A stretch of 64,000 nt of DNA from an uncultured Christensenella sp. (lineage in GTDB: Bacteria > Bacillota > Clostridia > Christensenellales > Borkfalkiaceae): positions 71,089 through 135,088 of the forward strand of contig CAJTUI010000004.1 of NCBI GenBank assembly GCA_910579705.1. The letters are read 5' to 3'. The notes below the pieces were generated by a model. That model saw only the letters and a list, made by a program, of their open reading frames with translations. It searched no databases and had not been told where the DNA came from. Below, in pieces: positions 33,082 to 41,888 of the stretch (within the stretch, counting starts at the first letter, position 1; every line of letters begins with the position of its first letter). The translations under genes were made by a program, and so were the position numbers.

Positions 33082-33106
33082 AAGGCGCGGTATACAGCCG
33101 CGCCTT
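33082..33106 (+). terminator. stem-loop after the small HTH gene
   Basis: AAGGCGCGG and CCGCGCCTT, 9-bp stem with 7-nt loop, followed by GCTTTCAGTTTT. Also lies at the 3' end of the convergent hydrolase gene. Confidence 0.65.
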
Positions 33107-33122
33107 GCTTTCAGTTTTAAAC

Positions 33123-35567
33123 TTACATAGGTATATAGCTTACGGAGGCGGAAACCGTCATCATAACGAATATCATACAGCACGCTATTGCGCCGACCCA
33201 TACGTTACCCGTAGTCTTATAGAACAACCTGTTGAATATGGGCAGGATAAACATCATTACGACAAGCCCGAACACCATATTTACGAAGAGCCAGACTTCG
33301 TTGTTGTTGCCCCAGTATCCGTAGTAGGGAACGCCCGTCGTGAAGTAGCAGACGTAGTTTATGAGCAGTATGAACGCAAGTCCGACGCTGTTTGCGAGCG
33401 CGCCGACGAGCAGAACCTTCCATTCGCTCCAACCCTCTCTGCCTATACTGCAATTCACTCTTATGGAATTGGAGATATAGAATATGAAGATTATGGGCAT
33501 ATATTCGAGCGCGGTTACAAACATTCTCGCGTTCAGCGGCGACGCCGATATGAGCATAAACCTGAAATCCTGATGGAACATCCAGTACGAGAGCTGGACG
33601 AGGAAGTAGAACACCCCGAACAGACCGAAACCGAGGAGGAGCGATTTCGCCACGTTGAGCGCAACGTTCTTGGGCCCGTTACCGCGGATTTTTATGTCGC
33701 CGAACTTCTCCCAGTCATAGACGGGAACTGTTCCTTTTATCTTGGCATAGGAATATTCATAGAGGTTTTCAAGCGCGGTTGTGCCGAAGAATATCGCCAG
33801 TCCTATCGCGCCGTTAATCGCCGCCCATAGCAGAATGGCGTTGACCATACGCGCGGGGAACGTGAACGTAAACACGGACGCGAGGTTGCTTGTGGGGAAT
33901 ATCTCTATCGAAAGATTTGCAAGCGGGATATAGTCCAGACAGGCGATTATCGCCGTAAGCAGAATGCACGACCAGAAAATCACCTTGTGCGCGACGCTCT
34001 TTCTCGCCGCCGCGGGCGAGGCCACGGGCTTTGCGTTGACGATTGTCGTCATTGCGGGCTCGGCCGTGGAAACGCCCGCCCCGCCGACGTCATTTCCGTC
34101 AACAGCCGTATCGGAACCGTTTGCGCCGCTCTTCTCTTCCGCTCTCTTCCCTCCGTTTTTGAGGGTTGCGAAGAACGGTATGTGCATAAGCACGGCGCAG
34201 AGCGCGATTATGAACGTGAACGCCGCCGCCAGCGCAATGCCGTTGAAGAATTCTTTACCGAACCAAATCTGATTGTGTCCGTCCAGGTCGGAGCCGATTG
34301 CAAGCGCCTCGTCGAAGAAATCGATAGTGTTTGCGATACTCAGCTTGTCGTACATTTCGAAACAGTGGTTAATGTTTTCGCGGTGGATAATCCTGTAAGT
34401 GCCCTTGGACATATCGCCGTAACCGTAGTCGTAAGCGATGCTTTCGTGCCGGCCGGGGTTGCCGGCCACTTCGTTTATGAAACGCAGGCCGATTACTTCC
34501 AACGCGGTGGTATCCGTCTGGTAACGGAACGCGCCCTCGTCGTAATACGCGTAGGACATAGCCGCGTTGCAGTTGAGATTTTTATACTTGTTTGCGGAAG
34601 ACGTTTTGATATAGCCCGAAATATATACGGCCTTTATCACGCTCTCTTCATAGCTTGAACCCGACATATCCGCGGCCAGCGTGCAGACGTTGCCGCCGCC
34701 CTGAGAGTGGCCGACCGCGCCGAAACGGTTCTTGTCGCAGAACTTGAAATCATCCGAGTTATTGTATACGTACTGGACGAGGAACTCGATACCGTGCGCG
34801 CCCGCGGACGAATTTTCGTTCGTTCCGCCCTGACCGCCGGGGTCGGAGCAGAACACCACCGCGCCCCTTCTCGACAGCTCTATACAGTACTGCGCCATCG
34901 TCGCCTTTGTGCGCGTGAAACCGGGGAGCACGAACACCACGGGTGCGGGAGCCTCTTCCGTAGCCGACTTGGGCACGTACATTGTTACGGAATACGAAGT
35001 GTCGTTTTCCATAACGTATTCTTTACCGTTTATTTTTCCCTCGTTGTACTGCAAAGTCATTTCGCGGGTCAGCGTGAAATCCGACACCTTAACCGAGAAC
35101 CCCGAAGTTTCGAAACACATAGCGGAGAAACCCGATACGAGTATCATACCCAGCGCAACGCAGGAGGTTATGAAACATTTCGTCCTGTAAAACGGGGTCT
35201 TGCGCGCGGGCTTGGGCTCCGCGGGCTCCACCGTCGCTTCTATGTTTCTCCGCTCGATAATTTCGTCCTCGGTGTTGCGGAAGTACGCAATGCCGTTAAG
35301 TACGAACGCGGGCGGACATACTATGCCTAGTATCCAGCACACGAGAAACTTAGTCCTCTCCCTCTTTTCGAGCGTGACGCTCTTCATCGTCTGTCTTACG
35401 GAGGTTATCACAAACCCGTCGTAAAGACATATGAGCGCCGAGATAAGAAACAGCCAATACCAGTTATTCGACAGCGCGAAGAAACACGCCGCAACAACAA
35501 ACCACAGCGCGGTGAACACGTATAAGCATACGGACGCCGCTTTCATAAGTTTACCTTTCAGATACAT
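33123..35567 (-). CDS. membrane-embedded alpha/beta hydrolase (814 aa)
   Basis: Two N-terminal helices and a further one near 140 lead to an extracytoplasmic alpha/beta-hydrolase domain (about 190-430) with VVFVLPGFTRTK, oxyanion region SDPGGQGGTNE, nucleophile elbow FGAVGHSQGGGN and a late His in RENINHCFEMYD. The C-terminal 370 residues hold about eight more helices interrupted by a Ala/Gly/Asp-rich linker (about 475-525). The fold suggests an esterase or peptidase on the outer face of the membrane; substrate unknown. Start ATG 35567 behind GGAGGGGG. Third gene of a cluster with two surface lipoproteins. Confidence 0.82.
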   Translation of the reverse strand: MYLKGKLMKAASVCLYVFTALWFVVAACFFALSNNWYWLFLISALICLYDGFVITSVRQTMKSVTLEKRERTKFLVCWILGIVCPPAFVLNGIAYFRNTEDEIIERRNIEATVEPAEPKPARKTPFYRTKCFITSCVALGMILVSGFSAMCFETSGFSVKVSDFTLTREMTLQYNEGKINGKEYVMENDTSYSVTMYVPKSATEEAPAPVVFVLPGFTRTKATMAQYCIELSRRGAVVFCSDPGGQGGTNENSSAGAHGIEFLVQYVYNNSDDFKFCDKNRFGAVGHSQGGGNVCTLAADMSGSSYEESVIKAVYISGYIKTSSANKYKNLNCNAAMSYAYYDEGAFRYQTDTTALEVIGLRFINEVAGNPGRHESIAYDYGYGDMSKGTYRIIHRENINHCFEMYDKLSIANTIDFFDEALAIGSDLDGHNQIWFGKEFFNGIALAAAFTFIIALCAVLMHIPFFATLKNGGKRAEEKSGANGSDTAVDGNDVGGAGVSTAEPAMTTIVNAKPVASPAAARKSVAHKVIFWSCILLTAIIACLDYIPLANLSIEIFPTSNLASVFTFTFPARMVNAILLWAAINGAIGLAIFFGTTALENLYEYSYAKIKGTVPVYDWEKFGDIKIRGNGPKNVALNVAKSLLLGFGLFGVFYFLVQLSYWMFHQDFRFMLISASPLNARMFVTALEYMPIIFIFYISNSIRVNCSIGREGWSEWKVLLVGALANSVGLAFILLINYVCYFTTGVPYYGYWGNNNEVWLFVNMVFGLVVMMFILPIFNRLFYKTTGNVWVGAIACCMIFVMMTVSASVSYIPM

Positions 35568-35580
35568 CTTTCCCCCTCCT

Positions 35581-37227
35581 TTACGCAACTACAAGCGAGC
35601 TTCTCGCCGCGTCGTCTTTCAGCCATTCGAACACCGCGTTCGCAAGTCCGCCGTCCGAAACGAGATGTATGCGCCTGTCGGTCTTGGTCCCCATAGCAAC
35701 GTCGTTCTGCACTTCCATCTCGACGCCGCTAAGCGCGAACGCCTTCATACCGAGCATTAAATCCACGTCGCCGTCGGCCGTAACCGCGTTCTGAACGTCC
35801 GCCACTTTACCGTCGTACTGCCTGAGAACGATTTCCGTTTCTCCGAGGTTGTAGCCCTGCGCGGTAAGATAGGTTTCGAGCGCGGTCTTGAAATTTGCGA
35901 TTATGCTCTCGTCAAGTCCCGAATTGTCCGTTTTCGCATACCAGCCGATGACGATTTTGCTCTCGGTTGCGGGCGTTTGGTCGGTCACGAGCGAGCCCCT
36001 CGCCCCGTCGGTTTTCAGCCACTCGAACACAAGCTTAGCGAGCTTGCTCTCCGAAACGAGGTGGATACGCCTGTCGGTCTTGGGTTTTTCGATAGCCGTG
36101 GAACCCATAGCCACGTCGTTCTGCACTTCCATAGTTACGCCTTCAAGCTCGAACTTTTTCATACCGAGCATCAAATCCACGTCGCCGTCGGCCGTAACCG
36201 CGTTCTGAACGTCGGCCACATCGCCGTTGTAAGCGCGGATTATAACGTTGGTGTTTGCAAGGTCGATTTTTTCCGATTCGAGGTATGCGTAAAGCGCTTT
36301 CTTGTGCGTGCGCATAACCGTCGTATCCAGCCCCGAAGTGCCCGTCTTGGAATACCAGCCGACCACCAGTTCGGATTCGTACACGGGCGTGTCGGGCTCT
36401 TCGGGAGGGTCCGGCTCTTCGGGATTTTCGGTATACAGATAATCGAGCTTGGGTCCGCCCTCGCCCGAATAGGTTTCGAGTATCCAGTCGTAAACGAGAT
36501 GGGTAAGCTCCTTATCGTTCATTCTCGCCGAATAGCGCGCGCCCTTTTCGAAATTCGGGTTAATCAGAATATTTCCGTTGTTTTCGAGGAAATCTTTACC
36601 GGGAACGAGCGAACCCGCGTCCACGCTCAGATTTTTGGTATGCGACCAGCCTATCATAATATCGACGTCGCCGTCCGCCTTAATCGCCTCGCACGAAGGG
36701 CCGACGTTGCCCGAATAGCCGCGGACTATTATGTCCATATCGGCGGGGGTATAGCTCTTCGTCTTCAGATATTCGTACATATCCTCGGTGAAAGCCGCAA
36801 CGATTTCCGCGTTGAGGCCCGAGGTCGAGAATTTATCATACCAGGCGACAACCAAATCGTGCTTGGGCTTTTCGCCGAACACCGCGTACAGCGTAACGCT
36901 TGCCGCGCCGTCCGCGTAGTCCTTAACGTCGTCATAGCGGATAAGCCCCTTGTTTTCGGAGAGCGGAACGTTGGACGCGCCCGCCTCCTGCCAGTTTTCC
37001 TGCGGCGTCCAGCCGTAGAACATAAGCCCTTCGGGAACGTCCGCGCCGTCGGGGATAGGCACTATCGCGTTGTTGAACGCGTTTACCGTGTAACAGCCGC
37101 GGTATTCGCCGTTGACTTCGAGAATGACCTGCAAGTCTTTCTCGAAACCCCTGACAAGCGAGCAGCCCGAAACCGCCGCCAAACACATAACTAGCACAAG
37201 CAACGCCGCTATCAAGTGTTTTTTCAT
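35581..37227 (-). CDS. lipoprotein with three tandem copies of an unrecognised domain (548 aa)
   Basis: Lipobox AAVSGC (Cys22). Residues about 30-115 look like an InlB-type B-repeat (flg_new) unit ending in VTLYAVF. Three copies of a roughly 125-residue domain follow, each beginning with L/I-V-V-x-WY-x-K-x-x-x-SGL and containing YxGxVxxxxxAxxADGDVDxMxG and, near the end, LxxxVxxW(L/I). Copies 2 and 3 are very alike (TDRRIHLVS, VEMEVQNDVAMG); copy 1 is diverged and is followed by a Pro/Glu linker. I do not recognise the domain; it resembles half of a binding-protein fold. Overlap of its 3' end with the leader of the hydrolase gene implies one operon. Confidence 0.82.
   Translation of the reverse strand: MKKHLIAALLVLVMCLAAVSGCSLVRGFEKDLQVILEVNGEYRGCYTVNAFNNAIVPIPDGADVPEGLMFYGWTPQENWQEAGASNVPLSENKGLIRYDDVKDYADGAASVTLYAVFGEKPKHDLVVAWYDKFSTSGLNAEIVAAFTEDMYEYLKTKSYTPADMDIIVRGYSGNVGPSCEAIKADGDVDIMIGWSHTKNLSVDAGSLVPGKDFLENNGNILINPNFEKGARYSARMNDKELTHLVYDWILETYSGEGGPKLDYLYTENPEEPDPPEEPDTPVYESELVVGWYSKTGTSGLDTTVMRTHKKALYAYLESEKIDLANTNVIIRAYNGDVADVQNAVTADGDVDLMLGMKKFELEGVTMEVQNDVAMGSTAIEKPKTDRRIHLVSESKLAKLVFEWLKTDGARGSLVTDQTPATESKIVIGWYAKTDNSGLDESIIANFKTALETYLTAQGYNLGETEIVLRQYDGKVADVQNAVTADGDVDLMLGMKAFALSGVEMEVQNDVAMGTKTDRRIHLVSDGGLANAVFEWLKDDAARSSLVVA
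35759..36213. repeat. exact 41-bp internal gene duplication
   Basis: The same 41 bases occur at 35759-35799 and 36173-36213, 414 bp apart, encoding the VADVQNAVTADGDVDLML part of copies 3 and 2. Identity at DNA level points to recent duplication or gene conversion. Confidence 0.9.
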
Positions 37228-37261
37228 TTTATATCCTCCTTATTTTATATTTAAACGCCTT

Positions 37262-38461
37262 TTATAAAGACCCGAACACAGTGTCGTTTGCCTCGGCTTT
37301 AAGTATGTCCGCAACTCCCTTATCCAGCTCGCCGTAAAACGTGGAAGTCCGCGGGTCGCAACCGAGCAAAGCCGCCGCGTGCACGCACGCCGACAGGAAC
37401 GCGCCCGTGTACGACGGGTGTTTATCGTCCGTAAAATACAGGTTTATGTCGGGGCGGTCTTTCTGCGAATATTCGGTATAAACCTTGCTGAACGCCTTGC
37501 CCACGTGCGATACGGACAGACCCAGCTCCGCGGCCGCCTTTTCGTAGGCCTTGCGTATCTCCTGCTCCATCTGCGGTATCGTCATTTTTCGGGCCGCCGC
37601 CTCCGCCGCATATCCCCAGGTTGCGTAAAGGTATATTCTGCAATTCTTCTGGGTTGAATTAATCTTTGTTTTCAGACTTTTGGCCGCGTCGCGGAAAGCC
37701 GTGTAATTGTCCAGCGGCCGCGTGCTCTGCTCCTGCAAAACGACTATATCGTAATCGTCCGATTTTCTGAGTTTGTCGTCCACCTTTTTCCCGAACTCGT
37801 CGCCCGCGTCCGCAAACTTGGTCAGGTTCCAGGCGCCCTGCGTAACCGACTCAACGCGCACGGGCTCGCCCGCCGCCTCGGCAATCTTGCCGAACAGCGA
37901 AGGGATATCGCTGTAAAACGTGAAACTGTTGCCTATAAACAGCACTTTGATTTCCTGCCACACCGTCGCAACCCCGTCCTTGAACCGCCAGTACGCGCCC
38001 GCTTTCTCGGGCTTGGTCTCGGAATACATATAAAGCTCAACCCCCTCGGGCGCACTCAGCGCCGAATAAACGCAGACCTTGGCGTCCCTATGGAACGCGT
38101 TTTCGCCGATTGAAACCGCCGTTCGGGGAACCACTGCCGTCTTGACCCTGCAGTCGGTAAACGCGTTTTTCCCTATCGCGGTAATTCCCTCCGAAATAAC
38201 CACCTCGGTAACTCTTCCCGACTTGCCGTACCACGGCGTATCCTTGACGGACGAATAATCGTTCATCTTCCCGTTACCCTCCACGTGGAGGATAAATCCG
38301 TACTTACCGTTATCCGAAAAGTATGCGGTTATCTTCCCGTCCGAGCCCGAAACGTCCCACCTGTACTCGTCGCCGCCTGAGCAAGCGGCGAAAAAAACCG
38401 CCGCGCACGCCGCGGTCAGAGCCGCTACGGCAAGCAAAATCGCGGATAATAATCTTCTCAT
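37262..38461 (-). CDS. lipoprotein with LRR-like cap and SGNH/DUF4886 hydrolase domain
   Basis: 399 residues. Signal ends near VFFAACSG (lipobox AAC). Residues 35-150 hold two BspA-type leucine-rich units (ISEGITAIGKNAFTDC, SIGENAFHRDAK). From about 170 comes an SGNH-like DUF4886 domain: block I VLFIGNSFTFY with the catalytic Ser, VTQGAWNLTKF, VVLQEQSTRP, and the Asp/His pair in TDDKHPSYTGAF. It is probably a surface carbohydrate esterase, substrate unknown. GGAGGAGG precedes the ATG at 38461. First gene of the three-gene surface cluster. Confidence 0.85.
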   Translation of the reverse strand: MRRLLSAILLAVAALTAACAAVFFAACSGGDEYRWDVSGSDGKITAYFSDNGKYGFILHVEGNGKMNDYSSVKDTPWYGKSGRVTEVVISEGITAIGKNAFTDCRVKTAVVPRTAVSIGENAFHRDAKVCVYSALSAPEGVELYMYSETKPEKAGAYWRFKDGVATVWQEIKVLFIGNSFTFYSDIPSLFGKIAEAAGEPVRVESVTQGAWNLTKFADAGDEFGKKVDDKLRKSDDYDIVVLQEQSTRPLDNYTAFRDAAKSLKTKINSTQKNCRIYLYATWGYAAEAAARKMTIPQMEQEIRKAYEKAAAELGLSVSHVGKAFSKVYTEYSQKDRPDINLYFTDDKHPSYTGAFLSACVHAAALLGCDPRTSTFYGELDKGVADILKAEANDTVFGSL

Positions 38462-38503
38462 CGTTTCTCCTCCTCCGCAACAAACGGATAAAGGTTTTTA
38501 TAT

Positions 38504-38533
38504 GCAGGCAGCCGTCAGGCTGCCTGCCCTTTT
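38504..38533. terminator. stem-loop downstream of malic enzyme
   Basis: GCAGGCAGCC and GGCTGCCTGC with loop GTCA. The T-tract (CCTTTTG) is on the plus-strand side, whereas both adjacent genes are on the minus strand, so its use as a terminator of malic enzyme is uncertain. Confidence 0.4.
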
Positions 38534-38557
38534 GTTGTGTAATAACAAAAAATTTCT

Positions 38558-39733
38558 TTACTTTATTTTAGCCACGCCCGTCTGAACGGCGGCCTCCGCC
38601 ACGGCTTTTGCCACGGCGCGGTGCGCGTTCTTGTCGTATGCGTACGGCAGAATGTAGTCGGCGGAAAGCTCGTTTTCGCCCACGCAGGAGGCGATGCCCC
38701 TTGCCGCCGCCATCATCATTTCGGTGTTTACCGTGCTCGCCCTTACGTCCAGCGCGCCGCGGAACAGTCCGGGGAACACAAGCACGTTGTTTATCTGGTT
38801 GGGGTGCTCGGAAGAGCCCGTTCCGACAATGAACGCGCCCGCCGCCTTCGCGTCCTCGGGCTCGATTTCGGGGACGGGGTTCGCGCAGGTGAAAAGTATG
38901 GACTTTGCCGCCATAGACGCGACCATTTCCTTGGAAACGCAGTGCGGCCCCGACACGCCGACAAACACGTCCGCGCCCTTCATAACGTCCGCAAGCTTGC
39001 CCTTTATATGCCCCTTATTAGTTATCTTCGCAATTTCTTTCTGCGCGGGGTTAAGCCATTCCTCGCCCTCGCAGACAACGCCCTTCAAATCGCAGATTAC
39101 AAGGTTGGTGACCCCGAAACTTATGAGGAATCTGGAAATCGCGATTCCCGCCGCGCCCGCGCCGTTGACAACGACTTTAACGTCCTCTATCTTCTTGCCC
39201 GCAAGCTTTAAGGCGTTTAAAAGCGCCGCCGCGGTGACGATTGCCGTGCCGTGCTGGTCGTCGTGAAACACGGGAATATCCAGTTCCTCTTTAAGCCTTG
39301 TTTCTATCTCGAAACACCTGGGCGCGGAAATATCTTCGAGGTTGATGCCCCCGAACGACCCCGCCATAATTTTAATGGTCTTTATAATGTCCTCGGTATC
39401 CTTCGTATTAAGACAAATGGGATAGGCGTCCACGCCGCCGAAAGCCTTGAAAAGCGCGCACTTGCCCTCCATAACGGGCATACCCGCCTCCGGCCCGATA
39501 TCGCCCAGCCCCAGAACGGCCGTTCCGTCCGTAATTACGGGCACGGTGTTCCAGCGCCTCGTCAGCTCGAAACTCTTTTCAACGTCGTTATGAATGGCCA
39601 TACACGGCTCGGCAACGCCGGGCGTATACGCTATCGACAGCGCCTCGCGCGAGTCAACGGGCACGCGCACGACCGTCTCTATTTTACCTTTCCACTGCTT
39701 ATGCTTGATAAGCGACTGCTCTCTGTAATTCAT
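38558..39733 (-). CDS. NAD(P)-dependent malic enzyme (oxaloacetate-decarboxylating)
   Basis: Converts malate to pyruvate and CO2. 391 residues, the short bacterial form. Seen: N-terminal SIAYTPGVAEPCMAI with the catalytic Tyr, DGTAVLGLGDIGPEAGMPVMEGK, catalytic/metal DDQHGTAIVTAAALLNAL, the Rossmann VVNGAGAAGIAISRFL and FTCANPVPEI. Start ATG 39733 behind GGGAGG. Divergent from a LysR regulator that shares its palindromic promoter region, so malate or a related acid is the likely co-inducer. Confidence 0.94.
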   Translation of the reverse strand: MNYREQSLIKHKQWKGKIETVVRVPVDSREALSIAYTPGVAEPCMAIHNDVEKSFELTRRWNTVPVITDGTAVLGLGDIGPEAGMPVMEGKCALFKAFGGVDAYPICLNTKDTEDIIKTIKIMAGSFGGINLEDISAPRCFEIETRLKEELDIPVFHDDQHGTAIVTAAALLNALKLAGKKIEDVKVVVNGAGAAGIAISRFLISFGVTNLVICDLKGVVCEGEEWLNPAQKEIAKITNKGHIKGKLADVMKGADVFVGVSGPHCVSKEMVASMAAKSILFTCANPVPEIEPEDAKAAGAFIVGTGSSEHPNQINNVLVFPGLFRGALDVRASTVNTEMMMAAARGIASCVGENELSADYILPYAYDKNAHRAVAKAVAEAAVQTGVAKIK

Positions 39734-39792
39734 ATTCTTTGCCTCCCTGATTGTTGTTTTTTGACAAATTTTTAAAAATTTTATCATTTTTG

Positions 39793-39826
39793 TTTACATT
39801 ATACAATGTATGTAGTATAATGTAAA
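39793..39826. promoter_or_regulatory. symmetric divergent promoters in one palindrome
   Basis: TTTACATTATAC (39793-39804) and GTATAATGTAAA (39815-39826) are perfect 12-bp arms around a 10-bp spacer. On each strand this gives TTTACA-N17-TATAAT: plus strand boxes at 39793-39798 and 39816-39821, minus strand boxes at 39821-39826 and 39798-39803. The -35 box of each promoter overlaps the -10 box of the other by one base. Confidence 0.82.
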
Positions 39827-39881
39827 ATGATAATAAAACATATTAATCATAACAATAACGCATACTTAATCGGAGCGGGCT

Positions 39882-40769
39882 ATGAACTACGAGTATTACA
39901 AGATATTTTATTGCGTCGGCAAGCACAAAAACATAACGCGCGCGGCGGCTGAACTTTATTCCAGCCAGCCCGCCGTTACGCGCGCCGTGCAGAACCTTGA
40001 AACCGAGCTGGGTTGCCGACTTTTTATAAGGACGAAAAAGGGCGTGGAGTTCACGCACGAGGGGCAGACGCTTTTTAATTACGTAAGCGTCGCCTGCGAG
40101 CAGTTCATAAAGGCCGAGGACGAGTTGAGCCGCGCGGTAAGCTTAAACGGCGGCACGGTGTATATAGGCGCGACGGTAACCGCGCTGCACTGTTTTCTTT
40201 TCGACTTTATGGACAAGTTCAATAAAAAGTATCCCGAAGTGAAGTTCAAGATACGCACCAACTCTTCGGACAACACAATCGAATACCTAAAAAACGGCAG
40301 TGTGGATCTGGCGTTCGTAACCACGCCGTGCAACGCGCCGAAGCCTTTGAACGTTCTCAAAATCAAGCAGTTCAGGGACGTTGTAATCGCGGGAAACAAA
40401 TACTCGTTTTTGAAGGATAAGGTTATCGGGTTCGAAGACCTTAAAAAATATCCGTTTATAAGCCTTGCGCACGGTATGCAGCTCAGGCAGTTCGTAGACG
40501 ACGTGTTTTCACGGCACGGCCTGACCGTTTCGCCCGATATAGAGCTCGACGGCGCGGACCTGCTCGTACCGATGGTGACGCACAACAGGGGCCTTGCGAT
40601 TGTGCCCGAGGGAATAACGAAAGACGCGGCCGAGCGCGGAGATATTTTTCAGGTGAATTTCAAGGACGAACTTCCCGTAAGGCACGTCTGCCTGATTTCC
40701 GACACCCAGCACACCCAGTCCACCGCCTCGCGCGAGCTGTACAGAATGATTTTAAACGAAATGAAATAA
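39882..40769 (+). CDS. LysR-family transcriptional regulator
   Basis: 295 residues, normal length. N-terminal winged helix: YYKIFYCVGKHKNITRAAAELYSSQPAVTRAVQNLETELG, then the effector domain with VYIGATVTALHCFLFDFMDKF. Divergent from malic enzyme, with both promoters embedded in one inverted repeat, so it probably regulates both genes. GGAG lies before the ATG. Confidence 0.92.
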   Translation: MNYEYYKIFYCVGKHKNITRAAAELYSSQPAVTRAVQNLETELGCRLFIRTKKGVEFTHEGQTLFNYVSVACEQFIKAEDELSRAVSLNGGTVYIGATVTALHCFLFDFMDKFNKKYPEVKFKIRTNSSDNTIEYLKNGSVDLAFVTTPCNAPKPLNVLKIKQFRDVVIAGNKYSFLKDKVIGFEDLKKYPFISLAHGMQLRQFVDDVFSRHGLTVSPDIELDGADLLVPMVTHNRGLAIVPEGITKDAAERGDIFQVNFKDELPVRHVCLISDTQHTQSTASRELYRMILNEMK

Positions 40770-40770
40770 A

Positions 40771-40800
40771 AAAGCCGCCGCCCGCAAAATGCGGGCGGCG
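40771..40800. terminator. bidirectional terminator
   Basis: CGCCGCCCGCA and TGCGGGCGGCG, 11-bp stem with loop AAA, followed on the minus strand by GGCTTTTTTATTTC. It separates the convergent lysR and galM genes. Confidence 0.85.
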
Positions 40801-40832
40801 ATGTTTATTGTAAATGTGTTTCAGCCCCGTCA

Positions 40833-41831
40833 TTACTTTGCCGAGCGCGAAAAATCAAACCTTATGTAATGCGTTCCCCTCTCTCCCTTTTTGAGTACAG
40901 GCTTTTCAAACCCGCCCATATTGACGGCGTTGGGGCAATACTGCGGTTCAAGACAGAACCCCGCCCACTGTCCGTAACGCCGAGTTTTTCCCGCGCAACC
41001 GTCCAGCATACCGCCCGAATAGAACTGAATACAGGGCATATCGGTATACACGTCGAGCTTTATTCCCGTAACGCCGCTCTCCGCGCTGGCCGCAAGCACG
41101 CCGCTTAAAACGTAGTTATGGTCGTAGCCTGCCGTGGCTTTCAGCTCCTCTGCGGAAAACCTAGCGCCTATCGCGGCAGGCGAAGTGAAGTCGAACGCCG
41201 TGCCTTTTACGGCCGCCTTTTCGCCCGTAGGAATAAGCCCCGCGTCCACGGGCGTATAGAAATCGGCATTAATTTGCAAAACATTGCCGCGGCAGTCGCC
41301 CGAGTTTTCGCCGTCGAGATTGAAATACGCGTGGTTTGTCGGGCACCACAGCGTCGTCTTGTCGCTTTGCGCCGCAAACTCTATGTTTAAAGTATTATTT
41401 TCTATATAAAACTTAACCGCAAATCTGAGATTACCGGGATAAAACTCCTCGCCGTCCGCGCTTTCGCACTCCATAGTAATGCTGTTTTCGGAGTACTCCG
41501 TAACCGTGAAATGCTTTTTATCGAACCCGAGGTTACCGCCGTGCAGGTGGTTTTTCCCGTCGTTGGCGTTGAGGAAATAGGGCTTGTTGTCAAGCACGAA
41601 CTTAGCTCCGCCGATCCTGTTGGCGACGCGCCCTATTGTCGCGCCCGCGTAACTGGCGCTGTCGATATAGTCCGCAACGCCGTTAAACCCGAGCGCCACG
41701 TCCACGCCGCGCACGCGCAACGCGTTAATCCTTGCGCCCGCCTCGCATATGTCCGCTTCGAGAAAACCCTTCTTTATCGTATAAATCCAGACTTCCCTGC
41801 CGTTGAATTTGTCGTAATACTTCTTTTCCAT
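40833..41831 (-). CDS. galM: aldose 1-epimerase
   Basis: Mutarotase, interconverting alpha and beta aldohexoses. 332 residues. Seen: GATIGRVANRIGGAKF, NHLHGGNLGFDKK with one catalytic His, CPTNHAYFNLDG with the second, YDHNYVLSG with substrate-binding Asp, and CLEPQYCPNAVN with the catalytic Glu. It follows an iron alcohol dehydrogenase gene by 57 bp on the same strand. Confidence 0.95.
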   Translation of the reverse strand: MEKKYYDKFNGREVWIYTIKKGFLEADICEAGARINALRVRGVDVALGFNGVADYIDSASYAGATIGRVANRIGGAKFVLDNKPYFLNANDGKNHLHGGNLGFDKKHFTVTEYSENSITMECESADGEEFYPGNLRFAVKFYIENNTLNIEFAAQSDKTTLWCPTNHAYFNLDGENSGDCRGNVLQINADFYTPVDAGLIPTGEKAAVKGTAFDFTSPAAIGARFSAEELKATAGYDHNYVLSGVLAASAESGVTGIKLDVYTDMPCIQFYSGGMLDGCAGKTRRYGQWAGFCLEPQYCPNAVNMGGFEKPVLKKGERGTHYIRFDFSRSAK

Positions 41832-41888
41832 AATACCTTTTATCCTCGCGTGTCCCGTTTATTTCAGTGCAGGTATGTAACAGCCCTA

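Noticed and set aside
35977..37194. Plus-strand 405-codon open frame
   Set aside because: Antisense of the triple-repeat lipoprotein, which has lipobox, ribosome binding site and internal repeats.
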